A stretch of DNA of 64,000 bases from a virus: the IMG/VR virus record IMGVR_UViG_3300008111_000002, positions 124,001 through 188,000 of that record; one strand, 5' to 3'. Below the pieces are notes generated by a model. That model had not been told where the DNA came from and searched no databases. It was given only the letters and a program-made list of their open reading frames with translations. The first letter of the stretch is position 1, and the number at the start of each line of letters is the position of its first letter. Shown piece after piece: positions 18,295 to 26,836 of this stretch. Position numbers and translations under genes: made by a program.

Positions 18295-18551
18295 GAAGCA
18301 AGGCGCTCTAGCTGTTGTCTAAGTTCGTGTAATTTAGAAGAGTCCTGTCGTTGAGATGACAGGACTTTTTTTATGTCATCAAACACAATATTTTCAATCT
18401 TAGTATCAATTCTGTTCACAAGGTTTTTGTAATCTCTTAAAAGAGATTGTGCAATAACACGCTCTTGTGCGTCGATAATATTATCAATATATGTTTGATA
18501 TCTAATAATATCAGCATGATACGAATGTAATTCACTGATTTTTAAACTCAT
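18291..18551 (-). CDS. Small coiled-coil hypothetical protein
   Basis: An 86-residue, fully helical, charged protein with heptad-like spacing (HSYHADIIRYQTYIDNII, IDTKIENIVFDDIKKVL, HELRQQLERL). The ATG overlaps the 3' end of the preceding Nudix-fold gene by 20 nt, so it is translated from the same minus-strand transcript as gp14 and gp15. The 3' half of the gene contains a hairpin with a T-tract that acts on the opposite strand. I do not recognise a function; a small virion-assembly or chaperone role is possible but unsupported. Confidence 0.7.
   Translation of the reverse strand: MSLKISELHSYHADIIRYQTYIDNIIDAQERVIAQSLLRDYKNLVNRIDTKIENIVFDDIKKVLSSQRQDSSKLHELRQQLERLAS
18342..18372 (+). terminator. 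Terminator for the fibre operon, embedded in an antisense gene
   Basis: The 8-bp stem GTCCTGTC / GACAGGAC has an 8-nt loop and is followed by seven T residues on the plus strand. It lies 48 nt past the stop of the 1918-residue adhesin, inside the coding region of the convergent 86-residue gene. Confidence 0.85.
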
Positions 18552-18933
18552 AGTCTTGACTCATAATTAATACTGTATCTATTTTTGTTCTAATTAAAGG
18601 ATTAGTAATAGTTAATTTTAAACCCGTGTGTAAATTTTTTGGAATATCTTCTAAACTAGACCAGCACATTGTTTGAACCTCTGTAGTCAAAAATTCTTCT
18701 TCAACTAAACATATGTAAGTTCCGTATTCAAATCCTTTATCTTCACTGAGATACAGTTCGATTGGTAATAGTTTTCCTTGCGATTTTTTATATCGTTCTA
18801 TTAATTCTTGACCACTTTCAAAAATATTTTTACTTTTTTCAAAAGTAGGTACAGTCCATTTTAAATTTTCATGGATTAATAAAAATCTTTTAGTTGATGT
18901 ACAAAGAAATAAAATACCTGCACGTTTTTGCAT
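18532..18933 (-). CDS. Nudix-fold-like protein lacking the Nudix box
   Basis: The frame opens further upstream with a TTG at 18993, but the ATG at 18933 is preferred: it lies just beyond the gp15 stop and gives a 133-residue protein. The start (MQKRAGILFLCTSTKRFLLI) and the end (FLTTEVQTMCWSSLEDIPK, LHTGLKLTI) look like the first strands and last helix of phage Nudix hydrolases that sit near neck genes in marine T4-like phages. The catalytic Nudix box (G-x5-E-x7-REUXEE) is missing: the expected region reads FESGQELIERYKKSQGK. It is therefore probably a non-catalytic relative or a binding protein. The fold assignment is an inference from pattern. Confidence 0.6.
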   Translation of the reverse strand: MQKRAGILFLCTSTKRFLLIHENLKWTVPTFEKSKNIFESGQELIERYKKSQGKLLPIELYLSEDKGFEYGTYICLVEEEFLTTEVQTMCWSSLEDIPKNLHTGLKLTITNPLIRTKIDTVLIMSQDYEFKNQ

Positions 18934-18943
18934 CAAGTACTTA

Positions 18944-20389
18944 TTAGAGATCCATTCTAAAACGCCAGTAACCTGAACGATATTCTCCCTCAAAACTTTT
19001 GAGCCATTGAGTTCCGTCCCAGCGATATTGAATACCAGTTTTTAAATTTTGAGTATAAACTGGTAACGTATTGTTTACATTGCTAGCATCAAACACTATT
19101 TGCCATCCTGTACCGGTGTATTCAATAATATCATTAGCACCTGCTTGGAATTGTTCCCATGCAAATACGCCTGTTTTTATTTGACCAGTTGTCGGATTGT
19201 TGTCTTGTTCACCGTCATATGTTTTATTTTCTGTAGTTATATCATCTAGTATTAGATATCTGTTTCCAGCCGCAACTGTATTGGCTTTAGGATTAAACTT
19301 AATTGGATCAATAATAGCATCAATTGTTGTTCGTCCGCTAATAATAGTATTTGAGGGTTTTTCATCAATTGTAATTAATAGATATGTCGAATCAACTTCG
19401 TTGACTACAAAAGATCCTCTAATTTCAAATCCGTTAGGTTGTAAGAAATATATTTGACTAATACCAGGACGATATCCTTCATATTGTTCAAGAATAGTAT
19501 TCCAATCTATTCGTTTGCCTAGTTTTGTTGGAGAACCGTTTTCTAATGTTTGAACAGCTTCTCCTGGACTTAGTACACTTAAATTATAATCGTTAGCTTG
19601 ACCGTTATTGCTTTTTAGTAATAACACACCAAAATTACCCGGAGTGTTTACATATTTTAATGGTGGAGTTCCGTTATAAACAAGATCATTGATATTTCCT
19701 ACATCGCCTTGGGTATTAAAAATATTCATAATGATATTCTTAACAACTCCAAGACGCTTGACCTTAGCCGGTGGAGTAATATAAATGGGCATTTCGCATT
19801 CTATCGTACATACATCAATTTCTGATTCCGTACCCTGAGGAATTGTTCTTGAACTAAATGTTAAATTTTTTAAATCAACAACACTTAAACTAGTCCAATC
19901 AATATAGTTATCTGTAGTTTGAATTTCTAAACTAGGGTTAAACAGAACCAATATCTGTTCTATTAATTGCAATTTTTGATCAGTATTACTGGTCCAAATA
20001 TCAGCCTTCATTGTAAGTTTGAAAGGAGTAGGCATTAGTCTTTCAACAGTATAGCCACCACCTTGCCCACCTTGATAGATAGGTTCACCAAAATTATCAA
20101 ATTGATTATAGGTGCGTTCTCTAATGTTTAGTTTACTAACAAAACTAGCATCTGATATTCTAGTGGTGTCTAATTCTAAACCACTGATATAGCAACTAAT
20201 TCTAGGAACTGTTGGTAATTTATTTTCACTATTTTCTTTAATAATAGCAGCTACTGATCTTGATAAATCACCGTACATCACAGGAACATGGCGAAGATCA
20301 CCGTCGCCGGCTTGATATTTAAAACCGATGAAGATTCGCATAAACTGTGTTACGTATCTTCTTATTTGTCCATCATAGAAAAAATCCAT
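18944..20389 (-). CDS. 15: Proximal tail sheath stabilisation protein (gp15-like)
   Basis: A 481-residue protein whose first half matches T4 gp15, which caps the sheath/tube and joins tail to neck. The N-terminus MDFFYDGQIRRYVTQFMRIF parallels the gp15 opening (aromatic-YNSSFRRYATLM..), followed by RHVPVMYGD, LPTVPRISCYISGLELD, PTPFKLTMKADIWTSN and QLIEQILVLFNP in the gp15 order. T4 gp15 is about 272 residues; here a C-terminal extension of about 200 residues ends with a Trp/Tyr-rich module (TGIQYRWDGTQWL). The start ATG overlaps the gp14 stop (TAATG). It is co-transcribed with gp14 and opposite in direction to gp13. Confidence 0.85.
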   Translation of the reverse strand: MDFFYDGQIRRYVTQFMRIFIGFKYQAGDGDLRHVPVMYGDLSRSVAAIIKENSENKLPTVPRISCYISGLELDTTRISDASFVSKLNIRERTYNQFDNFGEPIYQGGQGGGYTVERLMPTPFKLTMKADIWTSNTDQKLQLIEQILVLFNPSLEIQTTDNYIDWTSLSVVDLKNLTFSSRTIPQGTESEIDVCTIECEMPIYITPPAKVKRLGVVKNIIMNIFNTQGDVGNINDLVYNGTPPLKYVNTPGNFGVLLLKSNNGQANDYNLSVLSPGEAVQTLENGSPTKLGKRIDWNTILEQYEGYRPGISQIYFLQPNGFEIRGSFVVNEVDSTYLLITIDEKPSNTIISGRTTIDAIIDPIKFNPKANTVAAGNRYLILDDITTENKTYDGEQDNNPTTGQIKTGVFAWEQFQAGANDIIEYTGTGWQIVFDASNVNNTLPVYTQNLKTGIQYRWDGTQWLKSFEGEYRSGYWRFRMDL

Positions 20390-21591
20390 TAGTTATCTGC
20401 CTTTGGTCGTAGTGCTTTACTTAAGCTTTGTTTTTCATCAACGGTTTTTCCATTGATATTATCAGTGTTTGTATTATTAATAAAACTGGCTTTTTGTGTA
20501 TTTCTAACATTATAACCTTCAAAACGATCTCCGGATTGTGTATCTGTAGGTCCAATATTGCTCATTGTTGTTCTAGCCACGTCTTCAACTCTCACCCAAT
20601 ATTTTCCATTATATCTAAATAATCTCTTAGGAGTGTAATCTGTTCTAAGATGATATTGACCCTCTTGTGCATTAACTGGAAATGCTAAACCGCTGGTAAA
20701 TGGGGAACCGTTGGGCGCGGAATCCTGACCTAATAGATAACCGTCATATCCTAATCTATCAGCAGTCTGTAATACCATACTGATATCAATTTGACTGTTT
20801 GAAGCCGCAACCTGAGCGGTATCAACAGTTACTAATTCTGGTTTACCTTCTTCGTTTACTTGAACAGTATAAAATGCACTGGTATTGTAACCACTCAGCG
20901 GCGCATCAGCTTCTGCTTGATCTAATACTGCCTGAGTAATTTGCATTTCTCGTTCGTAGGTACTCATAACATCTCGCAGTGTTTGATTTGTACCTTCGCC
21001 CGCAACGCCATCTAAAATATCTTTAAATTCTTGACTATCGACTAGAGGTTTGCACTTAGCACGATATAAATGCGGATACCATGTTGCACTAAACCCTTCT
21101 GCTGCACGAGTAACATCTTCTATAACGTAAAATCTTTTCAATGCAAAATTTAAATCGTTTAATGCAAAATCATCTTTTAAATGAGGAAGTTCTATAACAT
21201 CCCCACTGATTAATTTTCTACCAATTTTTTCAACAGTATCATTTATATGAAAAGTTATAAAAATTGTATCATTTTGTAAAAACAATCCAAATTGACTTAG
21301 ATTAAAATCTAAATCCTGTATGTTATAAACACCACGTAAAATATAAACATCTGGATCATATTTGCGATCTCTATTTTCTAAAAATAGCAGATCTTGTATT
21401 TGTGTTTCGGCTGGACTTCCCTGATATTCTGGGGTGGTAGGAGTATTTTCCAGCGCAGATGTTGATTTTGGTCCTACGTATTTGTGTATTAAAACGTCAG
21501 TACCGCCCACCTGGAACATTTCCCAAATATTTTTATCTATAAATTTGTAATCGTTGCCTTTTTCAGGACGATAAAGTGAAAGTCTTGGCAT
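20389..21591 (-). CDS. 14: Neck protein (gp14-like)
   Basis: A 400-residue head-tail connector protein. The open frame reaches a TTG at 21651, but the ATG at 21591 (MPRLSLYRPEKG) avoids overlap with divergent gp13 and has a late promoter box in front. Residues about 85-200 follow T4 gp14: RDRKYDPDVYILRGVYN, FGLFLQNDTIFITFHIND, GDVIELPHLKDDFALND, LKRFYVIEDVTRAAEGF, ATWYPHLYRAKCKPL. T4 gp14 is 256 residues; the extra C-terminal part holds a Trp/Tyr-rich module (KRLFRYNGKYWVRVED) that also occurs in gp15 and gp18. It acts with gp13 and gp15 to close the filled head and attach the tail. Confidence 0.83.
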   Translation of the reverse strand: MPRLSLYRPEKGNDYKFIDKNIWEMFQVGGTDVLIHKYVGPKSTSALENTPTTPEYQGSPAETQIQDLLFLENRDRKYDPDVYILRGVYNIQDLDFNLSQFGLFLQNDTIFITFHINDTVEKIGRKLISGDVIELPHLKDDFALNDLNFALKRFYVIEDVTRAAEGFSATWYPHLYRAKCKPLVDSQEFKDILDGVAGEGTNQTLRDVMSTYEREMQITQAVLDQAEADAPLSGYNTSAFYTVQVNEEGKPELVTVDTAQVAASNSQIDISMVLQTADRLGYDGYLLGQDSAPNGSPFTSGLAFPVNAQEGQYHLRTDYTPKRLFRYNGKYWVRVEDVARTTMSNIGPTDTQSGDRFEGYNVRNTQKASFINNTNTDNINGKTVDEKQSLSKALRPKADN

Positions 21592-21598
21592 AGTACTA

Positions 21599-21606
21599 TA
21601 TTTACC
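21599..21606 (-). promoter_or_regulatory. Late promoter box for gp14 (minus strand)
   Basis: On the minus strand this reads GGTAAATA, 7 nt before the gp14 ATG. It is back-to-back with the plus-strand box for gp13 at 21613, so one 40-bp gap drives both neck genes. Confidence 0.5.
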
Positions 21607-21612
21607 GCTACC

Positions 21613-21620
21613 GATAAATA
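21613..21620 (+). promoter_or_regulatory. Late promoter box 4 nt before the gp13 start
   Basis: GATAAATA is followed by CTGT and then the ATG of gp13, with no Shine-Dalgarno sequence in the gap or just upstream. By T4 spacing, transcription would begin at or next to the start codon. Confidence 0.6.
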
Positions 21621-21624
21621 CTGT

Positions 21625-22383
21625 ATGAGCCAAATTAATCCTGAAAGACAAGCTGTTTACGACTACTGCAAAGCCATGCTGGGCGATGGCATGATCGACG
21701 TAGAACTAGATCCTATACATTACGAAACAGCATTAAACAGAGCCCTAGCAACTTTTCGCCAACGTAGCGACAATGCTGTAGAAGAAAGTATGATATTTTT
21801 AACTACAGAAATTGATCAAAACGAATATATATTACCCAAAGAAATACAACAAGTTCGTCAAATATTTAGACGATCGGTTGGTTCTAGATCGGGTGGCGGC
21901 GGGGGTGGCACTGTATTTGAACCGTTCAATTTAGCCTATACAAATACATACTTGTTATCATCTACTAATATGGGCGGACTAGCTACCTATGAACTGTTTG
22001 CTGGGTATCAAGAAATGGTCGGAAGAATGTTTGGTGCATTTATGAACTTTCATTGGATTCCTCAAAGTAGAAAACTAGTATTACAACAACGACCTAGAAA
22101 TAACGAAGAGCTTATGCTTTGGTGTTATAATACTAGGCCCGATAGTTCAATAATCAACGATACCTATGCTAGTCAGTGGATTAAAGATTATAGTTTGGCT
22201 AACTGTAAAATGATACTAGGTCAAGCCAGAGAAAAATTTGCACAAATTGCCGGCCCAGCTGGCGGAACTAGTCTTAATGGCACTACATTAAAAACAGAAG
22301 CTCAGACTGAAATGGATAAACTAGTTGATGATTTGATGAAATTAGTTCCTGGCGGTCACGGCTATACATTTATTATTGGTTGA
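21625..22383 (+). CDS. 13: Neck protein (gp13-like)
   Basis: A 252-residue protein matching T4 gp13, which with gp14 forms the neck collar below the portal. Shared landmarks are the N-terminal YDYCKAMLGDGMIDVELDP (T4: [20 protein letters not shown]), the Gly-rich stretch at about residue 90, LATYELFAGYQEMVGRMFG, the aromatic FHWIPQSRKLVLQQRP, QWIKDYSLANCKMILGQAR and a C-terminal Gly-Gly loop. It is divergent from gp14 with a 33-bp gap holding two late boxes. T4 gp13 is 309 residues, so this copy is slightly shorter. A late box immediately precedes the ATG and no ribosome-binding site is visible. Confidence 0.88.
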   Translation: MSQINPERQAVYDYCKAMLGDGMIDVELDPIHYETALNRALATFRQRSDNAVEESMIFLTTEIDQNEYILPKEIQQVRQIFRRSVGSRSGGGGGGTVFEPFNLAYTNTYLLSSTNMGGLATYELFAGYQEMVGRMFGAFMNFHWIPQSRKLVLQQRPRNNEELMLWCYNTRPDSSIINDTYASQWIKDYSLANCKMILGQAREKFAQIAGPAGGTSLNGTTLKTEAQTEMDKLVDDLMKLVPGGHGYTFIIG

Positions 22384-22428
22384 TTTTTTACTCTAGATAA
22401 ATTATAATACTCTAGTCTAGGAGATATT

Positions 22429-23127
22429 ATGATTATAGGAATCTGCGGTTTTATTGGCAGCGGTAAAGATACTGTTGCAGACTATCTAGTAAACTTTCAT
22501 GGCTTTAGACGAGAAAGTTTTGCATCTACACTAAAAGACGCAGTATCCTCGGTATTCGGCTGGGACCGTACGTTATTGGAAGGGCGTACAAAAGCCGCTC
22601 GTGAATGGCGAGAACAGGTAGATCCTTGGTGGTCAGAACGCCTTAACATACCCACACTCACTCCTCGCTGGGTACTACAGTATTGGGGCACAGAAGTATG
22701 CCGTAAAGGCTTCCACGATGATATTTGGATTGCAAGTTTAGAAAATAAACTTAGAAACTCTAAAGATTCGGTGGTAATTTCAGATTGTCGTTTTCCTAAT
22801 GAAATTAAATCTATACGAGATGCCGGTGGTATTATTGTATGGGTAAAACGTGGCGCATTACCTGAATGGTACGAATGGGCATTGAATGCAAATCGGGGCG
22901 AGACAGGTAATATGTCTTGGGCAACCAGCAAGCATAATTTAGAAAAAGCGAGAATTCATGCTAGTGAAACTGCTTGGGTCGGTACTAAGTTTGATCACGA
23001 ATTGGATAATGATTCTACTATTGATGAATTATATAGTAAAATTAGAAATCTGGTACAAGATCCCCCTGACGCCAACGAACGCCCTCTTTATGTAGGACTC
23101 TCTGACAGTTTGCACATACAGTCTTAA
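22429..23127 (+). CDS. 1: Deoxynucleoside monophosphate kinase (gp1-like)
   Basis: A 232-residue P-loop kinase that phosphorylates dNMPs to dNDPs for phage DNA synthesis. The Walker A motif GFIGSGKD is at residues 7-14. The LID/NMP-binding part contains FGWDRTLLEGRTKAAREWRE and the conserved PRWVLQYWGTEVCRKGFHDD (residues about 80-100), then VISDCRFPNEI as in T4-like dNMP kinases. The ATG follows a strong AGGAG. The last 86 nt overlap, antisense, the end of an HNH gene. T4 gp1 is 241 residues. A GATAAATT element about 25 nt upstream may serve as a weak late box. Confidence 0.88.
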   Translation: MIIGICGFIGSGKDTVADYLVNFHGFRRESFASTLKDAVSSVFGWDRTLLEGRTKAAREWREQVDPWWSERLNIPTLTPRWVLQYWGTEVCRKGFHDDIWIASLENKLRNSKDSVVISDCRFPNEIKSIRDAGGIIVWVKRGALPEWYEWALNANRGETGNMSWATSKHNLEKARIHASETAWVGTKFDHELDNDSTIDELYSKIRNLVQDPPDANERPLYVGLSDSLHIQS

Positions 23128-23374
23128 GATTATTTGGCCGACAATTGTTTAAATTTTCGTCTATATGATAAACATCAAACTGTTCTGGATGTTTACTGGT
23201 GTAACCACATTTATCACACTTGGATAATTTTTTATATCCCGCTCTATACCATTTTGGTATAACATCATCATTGCCGTAAAGACAGGTTTCACACTTACTT
23301 CTATAGTAAGTTTTACCATTTTTATGGTAATTAACTGCTGCGGGCCGTAAACCACACTTACATAAGGGTCTCAT
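23042..23374 (-). CDS. HNH-type endonuclease-like zinc protein
   Basis: A 110-residue basic protein with three CxxC-type knuckles: CKCG near residue 5, CETC and CDKCG in the middle, and CANC at the end. These frame an HNH-like core: FDVYHIDENLNNCRPNNLKTVCANC gives the His-x-Asp, Asn and C-terminal zinc-ligand pattern of small phage HNH nucleases. It could be a homing-type or recombination/packaging-associated nuclease. It sits antisense between the dNMP kinase and gp18 and overlaps the kinase 3' end by 86 nt. A late box lies 5 nt before its ATG, so it is probably expressed late. The catalytic His (in YHID) is a prediction. Confidence 0.75.
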   Translation of the reverse strand: MRPLCKCGLRPAAVNYHKNGKTYYRSKCETCLYGNDDVIPKWYRAGYKKLSKCDKCGYTSKHPEQFDVYHIDENLNNCRPNNLKTVCANCQRVLHKEGVRWRQGDLVPDF

Positions 23375-23379
23375 AAAAA

Positions 23380-23387
23380 TATTTACC
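23380..23387 (-). promoter_or_regulatory. Late promoter box 5 nt before the HNH gene
   Basis: On the minus strand it reads GGTAAATA, then TTTTT, then ATG. This is another member of the box-N4/5-ATG arrangement found at several genes in the window. Confidence 0.5.
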
Positions 23388-23438
23388 CTTTTTGGCCCCT
23401 TTTCTTCTGGTTGTAAGCTACCGTTTTTTCAAAATGGC

Positions 23439-23446
23439 AATAAATA
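23439..23446 (+). promoter_or_regulatory. Late promoter box of the sheath/tube operon
   Basis: AATAAATA lies 33 nt before the gp18 start; the leader carries the ribosome-binding site GGGAG. This is the expected position for the main tail operon promoter. Confidence 0.6.
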
Positions 23447-23479
23447 TATTAGAGTATTTAATACCGGGAGATTTATCAG

Positions 23480-26400
23480 ATGGCAACATTAAATTCACCA
23501 GGCGCATCAGTAACCGTCATTGACGAAAGTTTCTATACGCCAGCAGAGCCAGGTACAGTTCCACTAATAGTAGTGGCTACCGGACAGAATAAAACAAATG
23601 GCGCAGGCACAGGCACAGCCGTAGCGACCACAAAAGCAAATGCAGGTAAAGCATTTAAAATTACCAGTCAAAGAGACTTAGTTGATAACTATGGGGTTCC
23701 TTTCTTTGAAAAAACAGTAAGTGGAACACCAGTACATGGATCTGAAAGAAACGAATACGGTCTTTTATCAGCGTACAGCTTATTAGGTGTATCCAATGCT
23801 GCTTTTATTGTAAGAGCAGACATTGATTTAACTCAGCTTGCTGGAAGCACAACAGCCCCGGGAGCGAACCCTGACAATGGTGACTGGTGGTTAGATACTG
23901 CCAACACCGCATGGGGTATTTTTGAATGGAATGGAAACGCAGCCAGCACAACAGGCGGTCAGAAATTTGCATCAAAGACTCCAATTGTGTTAACATCAGA
24001 TGATAACGTTAATCTTGAAAATAGTGGTTCATATGGTCGTGCTCCAAAATCAAGTGTTGGAGTTCCGGGCGACTATGCTGTAGTTGCAGAAATGAATGAG
24101 ACCTACACTGTTGATAAAGAATCTGTAAAGATTTTTTATAAGAGAGATACCACTTTATTAGGTGGCGATGCTTGGGTACTAGTTGGTTCTACTGCATGGG
24201 CTGCTAGTCATGCTACAGTAAAAAGTACAGTAACAAGCCCATCAATTACAGCTGGACAAACATTTTTAATTAACGGTGTAACTGTAACAGCTACTGGCAC
24301 TGATGCAACATCTTTAGTAACAGCAATTAATGCACTTAACATCAACGGCGTAACCGCAGCAAAAAGCTTTGATAGAGTATATCTATACACAGATGCTACT
24401 AACGACGATAATGTTGGCGATTCTGCTAGATCAAATGCAATTATTATTGCCAGTGGCGGCGGAAATTCTGGAACAATCTTAACAGACGTTGGACTTACTG
24501 CTGGTACCTACTACGGTCCACAGTTACAAATGAGTCCACATACACAGGTTCCTGAATTTAGATCAGACGACACAAATCCACGACCAAGCGGTAGTGTATG
24601 GATCAAAACAACAGAACCAAATATTGGATCTCGTTGGAGATTAAAACAATGGAGCAGCGGTACAAGTCTATGGACTGCTAAAGAATCTCCATTATATGCA
24701 ACAACACATGCAGCTATTTTTAATTTAGATAGAACAGGCGGTGGCACAAATATTCCGGTCGATACAGCATTTATTCAATATAATTCAACAGAAGATTTTG
24801 GATACGATAACACTCCACAGACAGCAACTTTCCGTGTATGGAAAAGAAAAGTTGCTGGACAAACTAGAGTAGTATCTGCTCCTGTTGCAGCAAATACATT
24901 TATAGCTGGAACAAATACTTTTACTATTCGAGAAATGGTAAAAGGTCAGTTAGCTCTTGACACAGCAAAAACTGTAACATTTACAGCAACCGCGGGTGCT
25001 TCTGATTCTGACAGAATCGCTACTGCAATTAATGCTTTAGGATTAACACAGGTTGAAGCAAGTGTAACCAGTGCAAATGAAGTTGTAATTGTCCACAAAA
25101 CAGGTGGAGATATTAGATTCACCGACGGAACGAATGTTCCATTGGGTAAAATCTTTACAGCATTTAACCAATCGGCATTAACAGGTACAGCTAATTTATA
25201 TTCTTTAGTTGGTATTGGTACCGGTGGTACTTTCTTAGCAAGTAACTGGTTACCATTGTTTAACGCATCGAATGATTTTAAATCTAAGAGATCTGCGCCG
25301 TTAAACGAGCCAGCTGACGGACAACTATGGTTTAATCCTAGTTTCAGCGATGTAGACATTATGACACATAACGGTACATCATGGAAAGGTTACAAAACAG
25401 TATTTCCAAATACTGACCCAGCAGGTCCAATTGTTGCAGCTTCAAAACCAACAACACAAAGTGACGGCACTGCATTAGTAGACAATGATTTATGGATTAG
25501 TACAGCAGATGCTGAAAACTTCCCAACTATCTACAGATATAATAATAATACTAAGGAATGGGTATTAGTAGATAAAACTGATGATCAATCAGAAGAGGGT
25601 GTTGTGTTTGCTGATGCACGTTACGGTTCAAGCGGTGCTACAGGAAACGTAGCAGCAAGTATTGTGACATTGTTAACAAATGATTTTGTTGATCCAGATG
25701 CTCCAGATCCAGCAAACTATCCAAGAAGTATTTTGTTATACAACACAAGACGTAGCAGTGGCAACGTTAAAAAATACAGAAATAATTATATCGATACAAC
25801 TAAAGACAACACACGTTATCTAGGTCAATCTATGGCTGCTTACGCAACTGATCGTTGGGTAACTGCAAGTGGTAATCAAGAAGACGGTAGTGGAACTTTT
25901 GGACGCATTGCTCAGCGTCAAGTAGTTGTACAGGCACTTAAAGCTGCTGTCGATACAAGTCAAGAAATTCGCGACGAAGAGCGTCGTAACTTTAATTTAA
26001 TTGCTTGTCCGGGGTATCCTGAGCTATTAAGCAATCTAGTTAATTTAAATCTTGATCGCGGTGTAACATCATTTGTTCTTGGGGATAGTCCACTAAGACT
26101 AACAGCAGATTCAACTAGTTTAACCAACTGGGGAACTAATGCTAACGGTGCATTAGACAACGGTGATAAGGGACTAGTAAGCTACGATGAATACAGTGCA
26201 GTTTGGTATCCAAACGGATTCACTACAGATCTAAGCGGTGTGAACGCAGTGGTACCAGCAAGTCACATGATGTTACGTACAATTGCTTTAAGTGATCAAG
26301 TAAGTTATCCATGGTTTGCACCAGCTGGTACAAGACGTGGCGGTATTACAAATGCAACAGCAGTTGGTTATATTGATAGATCAACTGGAGAATTCCAACA

Positions 26401-26836
26401 AGTAGCATTAAACGAAGGACAGCGAGATACATTATATGATATTAAAGTAAATCCAATCGCGTTCTTTAACGGCGTTGGGCATGTTGCATATGGTCAAAAA
26501 ACTCGTGCAAGAAATGCAAGTGCATTAGATAGAATTAATGTAGCACGTTTAGTAGTTTACCTACGTAGTCAATTAAGTAAATTGGCTCGCCCGTACGTGT
26601 TTGAACCAAACGATAAAATTACTCGTGATGAAATCAAACAAGCATGTGACAGTCTATTACTTGAACTAGTAGGTTTAAGAGCAATCTATGACTTCGCAGT
26701 TGTGTGTGATGAATCTAATAACACTCCAACTAGAATTGATAGAAATGAGCTTTATGTAGATATTGCAATCGAACCAGTGAAGGCCATTGAGTTTATCTAC
26801 ATTCCATTACGTATCAAAAATACAGGGGAGATTTAA
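23480..26836 (+). CDS. 18: Tail sheath protein (gp18-like), enlarged
   Basis: An 1118-residue contractile sheath subunit. The N-terminus (SPGASVTVIDESFYTPAEPG) and C-terminus (FNGVGHVAYGQKTRA, RINVARLVVYLRSQLSKL, ARPYVFEPND, IEFIYIPLRI) are typical of T4 gp18. T4 gp18 has 659 residues; the extra length lies in the middle, where four Trp-rich modules occur (about residues 127-153 DNGDWWLD; 363-400 SGSVWIKTT; 610-640 DGQLWFNPS; 667-700 DNDLWISTA, each ending in a x-W) together with Ig-like segments rich in Thr and Ala. These probably form surface-exposed domains on the sheath. It is followed 3 nt later by the tube gene. Confidence 0.93.
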   Translation: MATLNSPGASVTVIDESFYTPAEPGTVPLIVVATGQNKTNGAGTGTAVATTKANAGKAFKITSQRDLVDNYGVPFFEKTVSGTPVHGSERNEYGLLSAYSLLGVSNAAFIVRADIDLTQLAGSTTAPGANPDNGDWWLDTANTAWGIFEWNGNAASTTGGQKFASKTPIVLTSDDNVNLENSGSYGRAPKSSVGVPGDYAVVAEMNETYTVDKESVKIFYKRDTTLLGGDAWVLVGSTAWAASHATVKSTVTSPSITAGQTFLINGVTVTATGTDATSLVTAINALNINGVTAAKSFDRVYLYTDATNDDNVGDSARSNAIIIASGGGNSGTILTDVGLTAGTYYGPQLQMSPHTQVPEFRSDDTNPRPSGSVWIKTTEPNIGSRWRLKQWSSGTSLWTAKESPLYATTHAAIFNLDRTGGGTNIPVDTAFIQYNSTEDFGYDNTPQTATFRVWKRKVAGQTRVVSAPVAANTFIAGTNTFTIREMVKGQLALDTAKTVTFTATAGASDSDRIATAINALGLTQVEASVTSANEVVIVHKTGGDIRFTDGTNVPLGKIFTAFNQSALTGTANLYSLVGIGTGGTFLASNWLPLFNASNDFKSKRSAPLNEPADGQLWFNPSFSDVDIMTHNGTSWKGYKTVFPNTDPAGPIVAASKPTTQSDGTALVDNDLWISTADAENFPTIYRYNNNTKEWVLVDKTDDQSEEGVVFADARYGSSGATGNVAASIVTLLTNDFVDPDAPDPANYPRSILLYNTRRSSGNVKKYRNNYIDTTKDNTRYLGQSMAAYATDRWVTASGNQEDGSGTFGRIAQRQVVVQALKAAVDTSQEIRDEERRNFNLIACPGYPELLSNLVNLNLDRGVTSFVLGDSPLRLTADSTSLTNWGTNANGALDNGDKGLVSYDEYSAVWYPNGFTTDLSGVNAVVPASHMMLRTIALSDQVSYPWFAPAGTRRGGITNATAVGYIDRSTGEFQQVALNEGQRDTLYDIKVNPIAFFNGVGHVAYGQKTRARNASALDRINVARLVVYLRSQLSKLARPYVFEPNDKITRDEIKQACDSLLLELVGLRAIYDFAVVCDESNNTPTRIDRNELYVDIAIEPVKAIEFIYIPLRIKNTGEI

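Noticed and set aside
20389-21651. TTG start (21651) for gp14
   Set aside because: It would overlap divergent gp13; the ATG at 21591 follows a late box and gives a gp14-like start.
22497-22931. 144-codon antisense frame in the dNMP kinase gene
   Set aside because: The kinase frame is supported by Walker A and family motifs; the antisense product is low-information and has no ribosome-binding site.
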